From NCBI GenBank assembly GCA_963693365.1, contig CAVNZM010000002.1:12276001-12340000 (forward strand): a DNA stretch of 64,000 nucleotides, written 5' to 3'. Below are positions 1 to 12,675 of this stretch, piece by piece. The notes beneath the pieces are model-generated. The model was not told where the DNA came from. It saw only the letters and a list, made by a program, of their open reading frames with translations, and ran no database searches. Position 1 is the stretch's first letter, and every line of letters begins with the position of its first letter. Position numbers and translations under genes: made by a program. The stretch comes from Amoebidium appalachense. Lineage: Eukaryota; Ichthyosporea.

Positions 1-110
1 GTGTGTGTGTACATTGCTACATGTGTCAATGTTAGAGTCGCGAATGTGTGTACGCGCGCGCACGCGTGTGTGTGTGTCAGTGTGTGTGTGTGTCACAGTG
101 TGTGTGTGTT

Positions 111-160
<50 letters not shown>

Positions 161-1208
161 GGGAAGGCCGGGGGGGGAGGGGGGGGGGGGGGGGGGGGCC
201 ATAAAGACTACACCTACTTGCCAATGAGAAGGTTATGGCGCCATACATTGGAGTTTTCTGCACACAGTAGGGCGATGTAAAGCACGTCTGAAACTGTGCC
301 AGGTAGGTGGCAAACTGGCAGCCAGTGGTGTTGTAGCATTTGTCAACACAGCTCTGCTCGGTCCTGATTCCATAAAACGACTGCAATCTGACAGTGCTTT
401 CGTTGACGGTTACCGGCTTGCAGATTAAATCCAAGAGCGTGTGGGCTGAGGGTAGGGGGATGGGAACGCATCTTGTCTTATCTGCGCTCAGCATGTAGCC
501 CCTTGTGCACACGCACTCATAGGTGGACACTAGGTTGATGCAGGTAGCGTTGACAGGGCAAGGGTTACTCTTGCACTTGTTGACGGGGTTAGTGGTCGCT
601 GTTGCCCTTGTGGTGCTGGTGCTGGTTGTGGTGGTAGTGCCCAGAGTTTGTGATTGGGTTGTTTTAACAGTGGTAGCAATAGTGGTGGTTGTGGTAGTGG
701 TGGCAGCAGCGGTGGACGTAGTGGTAGTGATCGATTTGGTTGTGGTTGTGGTGACAGCGGCAACACTGGCTTCGGTGGTGGTAGTGTTCGTTGTGGTTGC
801 TGTGGTTGTTGTTGTTGTTGCGTGGTGGTGGGTGGTATCTTACAAATCCGGGTCCCGGTGTTATCGGTGACGCGCTCTGCAGCGGGGTTGTTGCACGAAC
901 ACGTGAAGGAGCCTACGGTGTTGACGCATGTGGCGTCGCGGAAAAACATGGGACAGTAGGCACCATTCCAGAGCGAGGAGCATTCATTACGATCCTCTGT
1001 TAGGAAAGAGAAACTTTTAGTAACATTGGTAAGAATGTGTTCTTTCTTAGGCGATTCCGGGAAGGAGTCCGATTGGCAACGCATTGCAGTGAGTACATAT
1101 CTGCAATGAAGAGAAAGGTTTACTGCTATAGCTACTTCAAACACATTGGCCTGCGGGACAGAAAACCCGTTGGTGTTACTGGGGAGTCTGCAAGAACGAA
1201 CAATATAT

Positions 1209-1235
1209 GAGAAACACATCATGACAAAAGTCTAG

Positions 1236-1329
<94 letters not shown>

Positions 1330-1566
1330 AGCAGCTGATACCGAGTGTCCCAGGGGAGCCCGGAAAAAAAAAAAAAAAAAAAAAGGGAAACCCAATTAAT
1401 TGATTTTCTTAGTCTTTATGGCCCGCTTCGTAGAGTAAGAAAACCCTGATATATATCAACACCCGACATCTATGTACTTGATCATGATATACCGCTGAGG
1501 GGATATTCCGAGCAAAAACCCCCATACCTGAGACTGGTCTCTCTTTGCCTCGAGTAAACAGCGATA
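1209..1566. repeat. Dispersed repeat family R1, copy 1 (intron 3 of left EGF/PAN copy)
   Basis: From GAGAAACACATCAT through a (CA)n block to CAGCTGATACCGAGTGTCCC and on to TGAGACTGGTCTCTCTTTGC, the sequence matches 23703-24037 in the same orientation, with small indels and different CA and A/C tract lengths. No coding content. Element class not recognised. Confidence 0.75.
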
Positions 1567-1882
1567 ACCCCAACAAGATATGGCATCTCTTCATTTCGAT
1601 TTTTCAAACTATACACTTTGTTAATTTTCTTTTCCCGTAGTGTATGTGGTGGTAGTGTCGTTGTTGGAGGTCCGGAACAGAGGGTGGGTGGGTGGGTGGA
1701 CATATGGGTGGGTTGAGGGAGGAGCGAGGGGCGGGGGGTGGGGGTGGGGGGGGGGGGGGTAACGTCCGCGTGACTGTTGGTGTTGTGTGCCCGGGTATGG
1801 CTACCCCCCCCCCCCCCCCCCCCCCCCCACCCACCCTCACTGACAAACGCCACAGGAATACGATTTACTAGGTATTACTTAT

Positions 1883-1916
<34 letters not shown>

Positions 1917-2572
1917 GGGGAGGGGGGGGGGGGGGGGGAGAGAGAGGGGGGGGGTTGAAGGATTGAGATTTGCGAGACAGCAAACGTAGCAATAATTTAT
2001 AAGATGTCATACAAATGGCCACGGCAAAGATTTGCTTGAACTGGGCCTTTCCGGGTACGCACAGGCACACACTCGCCGACCGAACATAAACATATGGCAT
2101 GGAATAAAGTCTGCATGTAGCGAAAGACAAGAACCTACCACAGTACAGTGTCTTTTTGCCACTGTAATCCACACTTGACTGCAGGTCGAAGCCCTTGCGG
2201 AGGCATTTACACTGACACCTGTACATCATATCGGATATTAGGCTTTAACGCATATGCTATCCAGTGGGCATATGTTTCCCTCGCGAGCGCACTCGGTATG
2301 ATTCGCCGATGTTGGTAGGGGTGGTGGTGAGGGTCTAGGTGGTGAGACACATTACATGCCAAATCTGTTCGAAGTAACATATTGGCCTGGGAGAGTGCAG
2401 TTGCAAGAATAGGAGCCCGGCAGGTTGGTGCAGGTGGCTAGAAAGGTTGGGCAGTAAAAGGCTCCGAGTGAACACTCATCAATGTCCCCTGTGGAAACCG
2501 ACCATAAAAGGTGTGTACATACGGATGCCGTTCGCCACTTTCAGACCCCCCCCCCCCCCCCCCCCCCCCCCC

Positions 2573-2620
<48 letters not shown>

Positions 2621-2637
2621 CCCCCCCGGCCCGCGCC

Positions 2638-2668
<31 letters not shown>

Positions 2669-3291
2669 AGATGTGGTCGCGGTGCATATTCTCGTTTTTT
2701 TTTTTTTGGACGGTCGCTGTAATGTTGGCGGTCGAGCATGATTTATTATGATTCAGTAGGCAGCCCACCATCAAGAACATCCCAGAATCTGGCCGTGGTG
2801 CATATATTGTTTTTTTAAAAAAAACCCCAAATGCATATGGCCTCTAGCGTATTCTTATTGGCGGGTATTCTTAATGGTGGACGGTATGTGTACTGTAGAT
2901 GGTTAGCTGAGGAACACTAATAGCATCACCGTGGTTGGCACGTTTCGTGACCTCGGCTTAGGCACAAGAACAGAAAAAAACAACTAATCTCATTCACACA
3001 GGAAAGTTAAGTCGGTTAGGTAGTGTGGCACGGACTAGCACTTTAACATCTGATAGGCAACATGTGCATGTGCACTGCACCTAGCACTACCAGACGCCCC
3101 TGCAACCTCCGTTGACTCGTAACCCTGGGGGCATTCACATACGTAGCCGTCTGCTCCCAGAGGAATGCACGTGCTTTCGGCTGGACGTTTGTGGTTTATC
3201 CCTGCATCCAAACAATCATCTGCAAGTAGACAATAGATGAGAGTCAAAATATAATATTAAGGAACTTCAACGCTTGACTTCCCAGGCATTA

Positions 3292-4408
3292 GGGCCTGTT
3301 TGGTAGCGCGCTAAATACGGTTTTTTATCGTATTTGTCTAGTAGGGCCTAAATACGTATACGATCCCGTGGCATGCCAAACACGCCGCGGGCTTTTATTT
3401 TTTGTAAATACGATAGGGATCGCTTTTATATCGTATTTACGAAAGTACGAAAATCACCTCCGGAGGTGATTTTCGTAAATACGATATAGGAAATTAGCCA
3501 ATCAGAGCATTTCGCATCATTTATTGGCTATCAGCTAGCCAATGGTACAGCGTAAGCCGCGGCGGGCACATTTTTACTACAGTATGCATGCCGGCGCATG
3601 CACGTGAACAATTCGCTGTTAACAAGAAGGTCGGTGTCATACACGTCATTTTGTGTACATGCTCAGTTAAAATTGGCACATGAATTTGGGCTGCACAGGT
3701 AAGACAGAGGACGAGGAACCCTACACGGTACCTATTGATAGTCTCCGTGCTGTGTTGTAGATCCTCGGCCGTCCTGCGAACCGAGTCGCCATGCCCAAGA
3801 ATAAGCATCAGTAGACACACGATCTCTTCAACGTCCATGTGCGCACTCTCTTTCACGTAAGGCCGCATCTCTTCAATTTACTGGCTTATGGCTTCGGGGC
3901 TTGCGCGCATGATGTGCAAAACACGACGAGGGTGTCCCGATTCTAACAGCTCACGAACATTTTCCTTTCCAGAGAATGAGCGTGTGTTTTGCTGCTCTGC
4001 TTGTTTTCAGATGCATATTGCATAACAATTGCTGCGCCAGCAGCGGCACACACCACCGCAATAACTGGCAGTATCCCTTTAATAACAGACATTCTGACCT
4101 ATTGTTAAACAGAGTAAGACTCACTGTCGGTGACTCGTTTTTGCCGTTCGCTGTAATACAGCTGCACCAGCCTACAATATATGCAGGGCGCATACCGAAG
4201 GATGATCAATGGGTGCGAATAGGGCCAATCAGATCTCGTGAACCATGTATCGACATTTTATGTGACCAGTCACGCCTGACAGCGTTTGGAAGGAACCAAC
4301 CGTATTTAGGCCCTAAATACGCATACCACGATAAATTTTGTAAATACGGTAGATCGTATTTAGGGCCTAAATACGAATACGATTATTGGGGTGCTGCCAA
4401 ACAGGCCC
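3292..4408 (-). mobile_element. PIF/Harbinger-type DNA transposon, defective
   Basis: Terminal inverted repeats begin GGGCCTGTTTGG(T/C)AGC at both ends, and TTA is duplicated at 3289-3291 and 4409-4411. A 3-bp TTA target duplication with GGGCC-type ends is characteristic of PIF/Harbinger. Subterminal CGTATTTA...TAAATACG palindromes recur near both ends, and there is a 26-bp perfect palindrome (GAAAATCACCTCC and its complement) around 3451-3476. Length is 1117 bp. It lies in intron 1 of the left EGF/PAN copy and holds a broken transposase start, so it is a non-autonomous derivative. Confidence 0.85.
3521..3980 (-). pseudogene. Harbinger transposase N-terminal fragment
   Basis: Read on the minus strand the frame gives ...ENVRELLESGHPRRV..., an in-frame TAA, then MRPYVKESAHMDVEE..., LMLILGHG, VRRTAEDLQHSTETINRY. 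This matches the N-terminal region of Harbinger/HARBI1-type transposases (an ELLE.GH..R stretch, a VEE...LGHG stretch, then a Q.S.ETI.R helix). The frame breaks up after about 3700, and no DDE catalytic region or HARBI1 'IDGTH' motif follows. A stop inside the match and loss of the catalytic domain show it is dead. Confidence 0.7.
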
Positions 4409-4556
4409 TTAAGTAGTTAAAGATTTAAACGTTTTTTTCGATGTGGTGGATAGTGATGATGATGCCTTATCCGTTATTGGACTACATGGTCCCTATAGTC
4501 AACCCCCCCCCCCCCCCTCCCCCCCCCCCCCCCCAATAATATATATATATACTTAT

Positions 4557-4594
<38 letters not shown>

Positions 4595-5092
4595 CCTCAT
4601 GCTGTCATGGCTACTCTGTACACATCACATGATGCCATGACTACATGTACAACACATGTACATCAACACCACCCAACCGCTTTATTTAAATGTATGCAGC
4701 CAAAAACATACGCATACGTATATACACAGTGCACACAGATAGTAGATGTATATTCCTTACCGGCAGTTGCCAACGCCGTGAGTAAACTGCACAGAAGGCC
4801 GCAAACAACCAGGCGGAGCCTCGGAAGAGTCATTTTGGGGCGAAAAGCGGAAAACGAAAGGGTAGATCTAGAAATCCTAAATTTTGTGCAAAGGCTAAGG
4901 TCTGACCGGATCCGGATAGCTGGGGTTGCTTTGCGAACTATAGTAAAGAATAAGGTGTGTTATACGGAGCTGGTTTCACACCCAGAATAACAAAAGGTGC
5001 TTATCTTCACGGGATTAGAAGCGAATGCGTCGTTCTGTGAGTTTCATGAAATTCACGTGTCTGCCGGACACGTACGGAGGGACTCCGGATCT

Positions 5093-5100
5093 GTTTATAT
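5093..5100 (-). promoter_or_regulatory. Candidate TATA box, left EGF/PAN copy
   Basis: TATATAAA on the minus strand about 260 bases upstream of the ATG at 4833. The flanking sequence (a TTTTATC...GGTATGC block on the plus strand) matches that at 12256-12300. Confidence 0.35.
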
Positions 5101-5821
5101 ACTTTTACGTTTTATCCTTGGTATGCTTGGTATGCAGGATTATTCACTGACAACAAACAGCCAGGGTTTGAATTCTTTGTTGTCGCACAGAAAAACTACA
5201 ACTACCTACGCTTTTGCAGCTTTCTTCGACCTGGATGGAGACACAGACAGTTCTGCGGCGTATTTTCTTCACAAATTCTCCTTAGGATACATAGGGCCTC
5301 TGGTTGACCAACTAATGGGGCCAAACTGAAAAATCGGGGACACTTTATATATGGGATTTTAGGGTCTCAATTTGCCGCCCTGGCAGGTCACCGCACGCAT
5401 ACATGCATTCCTGCCCATCATGCAATGTTCGACCAATTATCCTGGCGGCCACCCAAAAAGGAAAAAAAATACGTTTTTTACCTGCAAGAGTATACGCTCT
5501 CCAGGCTCCAGCTATTGAAATATGCGGAATTGAGCTTTATGGCTTATTATTAAATGCTGTAGTATTGCCAATGATGTAATTATAATAAGCACCGAGGGGT
5601 ATGTTTAGATTTCTGTTTCTGAATCATAATGATCATGAGGCCGTGTTGCAATTGCTGCCAGAGATACGAGCAGATCTATAGACGAGAGCACGCGTTGCCA
5701 GCTGTGTCATATATGTTGTTTGTTTGCAACAGTCCACCAGTAGGCTACCAGTACCGTACCTTCATTCTGACTTCCGCTTGTCCGGTCCCGGCCACGGTTG
5801 GAAACCCGGATGTGTACACAC

Positions 5822-5940
<119 letters not shown>

Positions 5941-6074
5941 ACTGTGCACGTGTGTGTGTGTGTGTGACAGTGTGTGTCCATGGTGCGTGTGCGTGTGCGT
6001 GTGCGTGTGCGTGTGTGCGTGCGTATGTGTGTGTGCGTGTGCGTGCGTGTGGGTGTTTGTGTGCGCGCGTGCCC

Positions 6075-6239
6075 GCACATTATTTACTGAAGTATCACTG
6101 TTCTTATCATCTTGTGAGTCTGTTATTATCTTGTGAGTAGCTATGTGGGTGTGGGTGTGTGATGGTTTTGGTGTTAATTTGTTTTTTTTGTTTTTTTTTT
6201 TTTTTTGGGGGGGGGGGGGGGTGATATCGTAGTGTGTGT

Positions 6240-6271
<32 letters not shown>

Positions 6272-6335
6272 TGGGTCGGGGAGGGACTGAGAAAGGGAAG
6301 AGAGAGAGGGAGAGGAGCGCGCACGCGCGCCGTGT

Positions 6336-6386
<51 letters not shown>

Positions 6387-6442
6387 ACACGTGAGTGTGC
6401 GTACGTGTGTGTGTGCATGTGTGTGTGTGCGTGCGTGTGTCA

Positions 6443-6504
<62 letters not shown>

Positions 6505-6847
6505 GTGCGCGCGTGCGTATAAATATTCCATTTATTCTCTTTTCTACATTGACTTTTTTAAATCTGTTGTTGGTGGTGGTAAGAGAGGGGCCGCGGGGCC
6601 CGGGGGGGAGGGGGAGAGGGGGGGGGGGGGGGGGGGGGGGCATAGTGGGGGGGGGGGAGGGGGGGGGGGGCATGTTCCTGGTTGTGTATGTTTGCCTTGT
6701 GTAACGAATGCAGGATACGATAGATCACACCGTGTAACACACTTTTGTACTAGTACCCGTCAATGAATGAGGGCATGTATCATCTTAAGTGCCCGAGGGA
6801 TTGTGAGGGGTGGTGATGGTGGTGGTGGTGGTGGTGGGGGTGGGGGT

Positions 6848-6879
<32 letters not shown>

Positions 6880-7220
6880 CTATTGGCTCAGTGCTGTGTG
6901 CAATATCTTTGACTCTTACAATGCTAATGCTACAGGGAAGCTGGGGCTCTCCCTGCAGCCAAAATCCTCAACAAGAAACATCGACAATACAGGAAAGAAC
7001 CCCATCAGGAAGTTGGACCCTTTGTGGTGACGAAAGGTGCAATGATCTTACCATGTACATGTGGCACTACATATACTGAACTGCATTTGATTGGCTGAGC
7101 TGGAAAACGCAGTAGGCCGTCAAGTGAGGCGGGACCCTAGGCAGTGTCCGTTGCAATAAATAGTGCATAAGCCCCCCCGATCTCTAAGCCATGAATCATT
7201 GTGGCACAAGTGCTGCAAAA
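6075..7220. repeat. Mosaic repeat R3, copy 1
   Basis: Three segments recur near 15.5-16.7 kb: 6075-6590 matches 15545-15890 directly (TGAAGTATCACTGTTCTTAT start); 6745-6870 matches 15960-16080 inverted (CATGTATCA...AAGTGCCCG...GGATTG block beside a (GGT)n run); 6985-7220 matches 16505-16630 directly (GAACCCCAT..AGAAGTTGGACC). No protein coding seen. Confidence 0.6.
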
Positions 7221-8005
7221 AAGCCCCCCCGCCCTTCCAACCCCAAAACACACATACACAGTCAGACAGACACACATGGCCACAAACACACATACACATG
7301 TGTTCGTACAGCTAGACGCACGCGCAGGCGAACACCCACACCCACACACACACAGTCACGCATATGCATACGCACACACAAACCACAAACACACAAACTC
7401 GAGCTCGTACACACACACTCACACACACACTCATTATCCCCCTTAAACCTTTCCACGACTCACGCCAGGCCCCCCCCTTTCTGCGTTTCCTTTACCCAGC
7501 TTTTATTGGCCCAAAAACGGCTAATTGAAGCCGCAAGTCCCGAGCCAGCCTTTGAAGGATTGATTGTGTCTAGTATATGTGTGGCTATCCGGAGGATGTG
7601 TGAGTGTACTAGTTCACGGGGTGCAGGTGTGTTAATCTACGTGCAAAGCATGTGATGTGATATAGCATCAGTGTGTCTGTGTGTGTGCGTATGAAGTTAT
7701 TCTTTTATTGCCATTGATGGTGAGTGCCTTCGCTTGTGTAGCGTGGTGTCTGCAAAGTATATATGCGGCATAGAGTACTACACAGTATCAAACTATGAAA
7801 AAAAAATAATTCCGTTACAGCGCATAAACATAGTTATAACGTATTATGATACTTCAGTCACAGTGGCACAAAAACATGCGCATGTCGTGTACTACTACTA
7901 GTTTCGCTCTACATTAACAATAGCCAGGTGACAAATCGATACGAGCTCGAGTTTGTGTGTTTGGGTCACTAGGGTCCCGCCTCACTTGACGGCCTACTGC
8001 GTTTT
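7105..8005. repeat. Inverted repeat pair (37-bp arms) just 3' of the right EGF/PAN gene
   Basis: Arms 7105-7141 and 7969-8005 are reverse complements (AAAACGCAGTAGGCCGTCAA core, on into AGTGAGGCGGGACCCTAG). Inside them, 7386-7412 and 7940-7962 form a second inverted pair around ACTCGAGCTCGT. A third copy of the outer arm and its flank (CGACGGCCTACTGCGTTTTC) is at about 24825-24870. This could be a MITE-like element or an inverted, internally deleted duplicate of the left arm. No target duplication was recognised. Confidence 0.6.
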
Positions 8006-8154
8006 CCTACTGCTACTACTAAAAAAAAGGAACAGTGCCCTGCATAAACAGAACTCTCTGTGTTTATAATTCCCTGATCTGTTTGTAAAAGGGGGCCAGA
8101 TAGGCCCTTGTTGCATATTCATGTTTTTCCTATTACTGAATAACATAAACCGAA

Positions 8155-8557
8155 TTACTTGACGATCATAGCCACGGTGGTTGATGCAACGATCGGCACG
8201 GTGCAGTTTGCGGCACTGAATGGGCCGCAATTACGCGAGGCCATGTCGTACACCGCCACCTGGCACTTGGGCTGCTGCCGGCACCAGCCAATGCACGTCC
8301 ACAGATTCGTGGCCCGGATGTTGGCACCGACACGGGCCGCTGCTGGGCAGGTGGAACCCTTGACAGCCTCTGCAATTTGTGGTTAGGTCTATAAATTTTG
8401 ACGGCGTAATTTGATTGATTCATTTTAGCACTCAGAATTGAGTTTCGTTTGGCAGGGTGATAGTACTAAGTTTGGCTTGGTATGTCAGCTACAGTAGCTG
8501 AGAAGAAGCTCGAGTGCACAAGGGCAATGACTGAGATGTGTGTGTCTACTGTGTGTC

Positions 8558-8615
<58 letters not shown>

Positions 8616-8672
8616 CATGTGTGTGCGTGTGTGTGTGTGTGTAATGTGGAACCCTGCGTGGAGGGGGGTAGG

Positions 8673-8708
<36 letters not shown>

Positions 8709-10183
8709 TAGGCATGATAACCTACTTGCCAATGTGTAGGTTGTGGCGCCAAACATTGGGACTCTCTGCACACAGTAGGGCGAGGTAAAGCACGTCTGAA
8801 ACTGTGGGAGGTAGGTGGCAAACTGGCAGCCAGTGGTGTTGTAGCACTTATCAACACATCCCTGGGCCGTGCGGATTCCAGAGAAAGACCACCCTCGGAC
8901 AGTGCTTCCGTTGACAGCTACAGGCTTACAGATAGAATTCCATAGAGTGCGGGCAGAGGGTAGGGGGATGCGAACACATCTTTTCTTGTCTGCGCTCAGC
9001 GTGTAACCCGTCTTGCACACGCACTTGTAGGTGGTGACTAGGTTGATGCAGGTAGCGTTGACAGGGCAAGGATTGCTCTTGCACCTATTGACGGGGGTCG
9101 GTTTGGGGGTCGCCATCGTCTTTGTTGTGGTGCGAGTAGTGGTGGTGCGGGAAGCCACGGTTTGTAGTTGGGTTGCTTTGGAGGTGGTGGTAGTGGTTGT
9201 TGTAGTGGTGGTGGTGGTGGTGGTGGTGGTGGTGGATGTAGTGGTCGCATTGGATGTGGTGGTCGATTCGGTTGCGGTGGTATTGGTGGTATTATTGGTG
9301 GTATTATTGGTGGTGGTTTCCTCCGTGGTGGTGTTGGTTGTTGTTTCGGTGGTATTACTGGTGGTGGTTTCCTCCGTGGTGTTGTTAGTTGTTGTTTCGG
9401 TGGTATTGTTGGTGGTGGTTTCCTCCGTGGTGGTGTTGGTTGTTGTTTCGGTGGTATTATTGGTGGTGGTTTCCTCCGTGGTGGTGTTGGTTGTTGTTTC
9501 GGTGGTATTATTGGTGGTGGTTCCTCCGTGGTGGTGTTGGTTGTTGTTTCGGTGGTGGTGGTGGTGGGTGGTGCACAACTCTTGCTACCGAAGCTATCAG
9601 TTTCGAGTACTGCGCCTGGGTCGTTGCACGAGCACGTGAAGGAGCCCGGGGTGTTGGTGCATGTGGCATCGTTAGACATGGGGAAGTAGACTCCATTCCA
9701 GCGGGACAAGCACTCATCGCGGTCCACTGTGATGGAAGAAAATTGAAAGTTTTGGATTAGTTCATTTGGTAAAAAAAAAAAATTGCAGAATTTAGGTATC
9801 ATAATGTGAACCAAGGGGGATTGGGAGTCTTCTAGGTATATCTGAGACAATGACAAATGTATGTAATGGACGAGAGATTTTTTGGATTAGTTAATCTGAA
9901 AGAAGGGGCTGATTTCCGGTAATATCATCACAGTGCAAATCGAGCGGGATTGAGAGTCTTCTAGGATTATCTGAGATAGTGGCAAATATGTAAAGGTTGA
10001 CTGAGACTCGGTCTGATGACTTTGTGAAGCCGAATAATTGATTATGATTTCGTATGATTGGCTGGATGCTAGTAAGAACAAGCCAGAAGAGAACGTCTCT
10101 TCACTTCGGTTGTGCAAACTCGTTGGTTTCTTCTTTCATTTTCATTTTCATTCTTTTTTTTTTGGTGCTGTTGGTGTTGGGGG

Positions 10184-10239
<56 letters not shown>

Positions 10240-11746
10240 ATGCATATGTGCGTATATGCATGTATGCCTGTGAGTGTACATGCGCCAGGGGAGGGGGGGG
10301 GGGGGGAAGGGAGGTGACAGGTTTGTGGCTGTGGGTGTGTGTGCCCTCCCCCCCCCCCCCCCCCCCCCAGTGACTGACAGAAGCATGCCAGAGTCGTGCA
10401 AGGTTCACTAAGCATCTGAGAGGGGGGAGGGGGGAGGGGAGGGGGGAGGGGAGGGGGGGGGGGAGGAAGGGAAGGCTTGTGAGACTGTCGGCAACATAAC
10501 ACTGTCAAGTGGTCAAGACGAGGATTCACATTAACACCACCTTTCTGGGCACACACTAGGCATCATCACCACAGCAGTTTTGTATAATATTCAAAATATT
10601 AGAGTATAGCCACTTACTGCATAACAAAGTTATTTTGCCACTGGTGACCTCCGAATATGTTAGCAGCTCGAAGCCCCCTCGGAGACACTGGCATGCCCAC
10701 CCGTATCTTGAATTAATATTCTGCACGCATATGCTCTCCAGAGGACACACGAGCCCCACGCGGGCACACGCGGTATGATTCGCCGATGTTGGTGGGGGTG
10801 GTGGTGAGGGTGGAGGTGGAGATTGACACTGCATGCCTGACTTGGTCCATGCGAGATATTGGCCGGGGAGAATGCAGGTGCACGTGTAGGTGCCCGGCAG
10901 GTTGGTGCAGGTGGCTTGGACGGTGTCTGGGCAGTAAAAGACTCCAAGAGAACACTCGTTGACATCCTCTGTGCGGTTATGATTAGTTGATGCGTTTGTT
11001 CTAATTAGTTTTGAAGTGCATAACCTTGTGTTTTGTGTGGTGTCGTTATACTACTTACATATCATAGCATGTGTGATGAGTAAAGCTCATGGGTGCAAAC
11101 AGTTCTGCTATCATTGATGAAAGCGAGGGCGCTAGTAGAAGCTGCAGGCACTGAGTGTAAGTGGTGGTGGTGCGTGTGGGTTACATATATATACGGCATG
11201 TGTGCATGCAAGAGGAGGACTAAATCCCAGTAACCGATGTACTACGATGGATGAAATGCCGATGATCGAGTTTGTCTTTGTTCTGCCATGTGAGCATTCT
11301 TTTAGACGTATCATGCACACTCACATTACTGTGCATACTTTCAGTAGTATGCCGAAAAACTTGTAGGGAGCACACTTACGGCATTCATATGACACTTCGT
11401 TAGACGTTGCATTAACGACCTCCTTTGACTCGTAGCCTGTGGGGCATTGACAGATGTAGCTGTTTGCTCCCAGAGGAATGCATGTGCTCTCGGCCGGACA
11501 TTTGTGGTTGATACCTGCATCCAAACAATCATCTGCAGCCGACAGAAATGTGGTTATTGTGGGTTAACTACTTAAGGCAGGCCTTTCCAATGGCATGCAT
11601 TAGGATTGTAAACGTATTCTCAATGTGGTGACTAGCGATTGATGCTTGTGCTCGCCCCGTCGTTGGGCTTAACCTACTTGATCGTATTTATGGAACTTCT
11701 TTTCATGCATGAATTTCAAAGCCCCCCCCCCCCCCCCCCCCCTTCC

Positions 11747-11822
<76 letters not shown>

Positions 11823-12012
11823 TGTGTGTGTGTGCACCATCATGGCTATTTCAGGCTACGCATATATGTATGCCATGACTGGATATGTACAACATCAACC
11901 CACACAAGCAGAAAGATTTAAGAGGATAAAGGTATTCCTTACCAGCAGCTGCGAACGAAAGTAAGCTGCACAGAAGGGCGCAAGCAACCAGGAGGAGCCT
12001 CGGAAGAGACAT
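8155..12012 (-). CDS. Secreted EGF / Thr-rich stalk / PAN-like protein (right copy), five exons
   Basis: Exons 11943-12012, 11380-11532, 10618-10968, 8726-9726 and 8155-8369 (stop 8155-8157); all four introns are phase 1, as in shuffled extracellular modules. Order of domains: signal peptide (MSLPRLLLVACALLC...), EGF, calcium-binding-type EGF (start DVNEC), Pro linker, EGF-like, second calcium-binding-type EGF (DRDEC), Thr-rich probably O-glycosylated stalk, EGF (CKSNPCPVNATC), then two Cys-rich PAN/apple-like segments. No membrane segment is obvious, so secretion is inferred. Oddities: exon 4 is 1001 nt, one short of frame. The stalk has five 51-nt (17-codon) repeats, and the 5'-most lacks one T at 9521-9522 that the other four have. 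The exon-4 EGF has Phe where the paralogue has its second Cys. Likely a cell-surface or matrix adhesion-type protein; ligand unknown. The frameshift could be real or an assembly indel. Confidence 0.75.
9750..9993. repeat. Two-copy tandem repeat in intron 3 of the right EGF/PAN gene
   Basis: A unit of roughly 120-130 bp beginning TTTGGATTAGTT and containing GGGATTG(G/A)GAGTCTTCTAGG then ATCTGAGA occurs at about 9750-9878 and again at 9879-9993, diverged. Confidence 0.55.
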
Positions 12013-12255
12013 TTTGGCGCCGAAAGCAGAACGAAAACGGGTGCAATTCGAAGGGTTACATGTACACATGTACGGAGCTGGTTTCGAATACAATAAGTTA
12101 TTTTTATGCGCGGAAAAGGACCGGATTTTATGCGTCGTTCTGTTCTTCCCACAACCAACACACAATTTTCATAACTGTAACTTGCATGTAGCGCATACTT
12201 GGCGCGACGTATGGTAAGAACGGTTGTGCCGGGAGACTGATTTGTGGCATAAGCG

Positions 12256-12263
12256 TTTATATA
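12256..12263 (-). promoter_or_regulatory. Candidate TATA box, right EGF/PAN gene
   Basis: TATATAAA on the minus strand about 245 bases upstream of the ATG at 12012. The same motif lies at similar distance before the left copy, inside a block conserved between the two upstream regions. No transcription start evidence. Confidence 0.4.
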
Positions 12264-12675
12264 CTTTCCCGTTTTATCTTGGAATGCTTGTGGTATGCAG
12301 GGTTATTCACAGAATAGCTGAGAGCTCAGACCTCCGTTTTGATTGGTTGGTTCACTGACCGTGCACAGCCGTGCTCACTGCTGGCTCTCAGCAGTCTCAC
12401 ATCCAGGGTTTGCAATCTTTTTTGTTTACATAAAAGTAGTTGGTTCCCTTATGTAGCTTTCTTCAACCTGCATGATCTTATTAGAGACACAGACCGTTCG
12501 GAGAAATGTTTTGATTCAAGTTAAACCCCCCTTATGATATATTGGGCCGTTTGTTGAAAATCAGTGGGCCAAACCTAAAAAGCCAGGGATAATTTATGGG
12601 TAGAATTTGTGGCCCTGGCCAGCATGTGTGGAACGTCGTATTGCAAAGGAGCGAGATACTGTTTTCATATCCTCA

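Larger units (their letters stand above)
218..4833 (-). pseudogene. Decaying EGF/PAN secreted-protein paralogue (left copy, 3' end off window)
   Basis: Four exons match the intact paralogue at 8155-12012: 4761-4833 (ATG and a 24-residue signal peptide), 3076-3219 (EGF), 2139-2488 (calcium-binding-type EGF plus EGF-like) and 218-996 (EGF, Thr-rich stalk, EGF, PAN-like). The last exon should lie left of base 1. Damage is visible. The exon-2 EGF has Arg where the paralogue has a framework Cys, and its expected donor (GTGCAC) is weak. Exon 3 has in-frame TAA at 2352-2354 and 2238-2240 plus a net one-base loss. In exon 4 the EGF frame and the Thr-stalk/PAN frame are out of register around a CAA repeat. 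A Harbinger element sits in intron 1. Exon 3 has phase-1 introns on both sides, so skipping it would keep frame and a shorter product cannot be excluded. Pseudogene is the likelier reading, though indel errors in the assembly could add to the damage. Confidence 0.7.

Noticed and set aside
8466-9578. 370-codon minus-strand frame as a stand-alone gene
   Set aside because: Its useful part is the stalk, EGF and PAN region of exon 4 of the right EGF/PAN gene. Its start and C-terminal His-Thr tail are out-of-frame stalk and intron sequence.
9031-9689. Plus-strand Val- and Gly-rich frames over the stalk repeats
   Set aside because: They are antisense shadows of the Thr-rich repeats.
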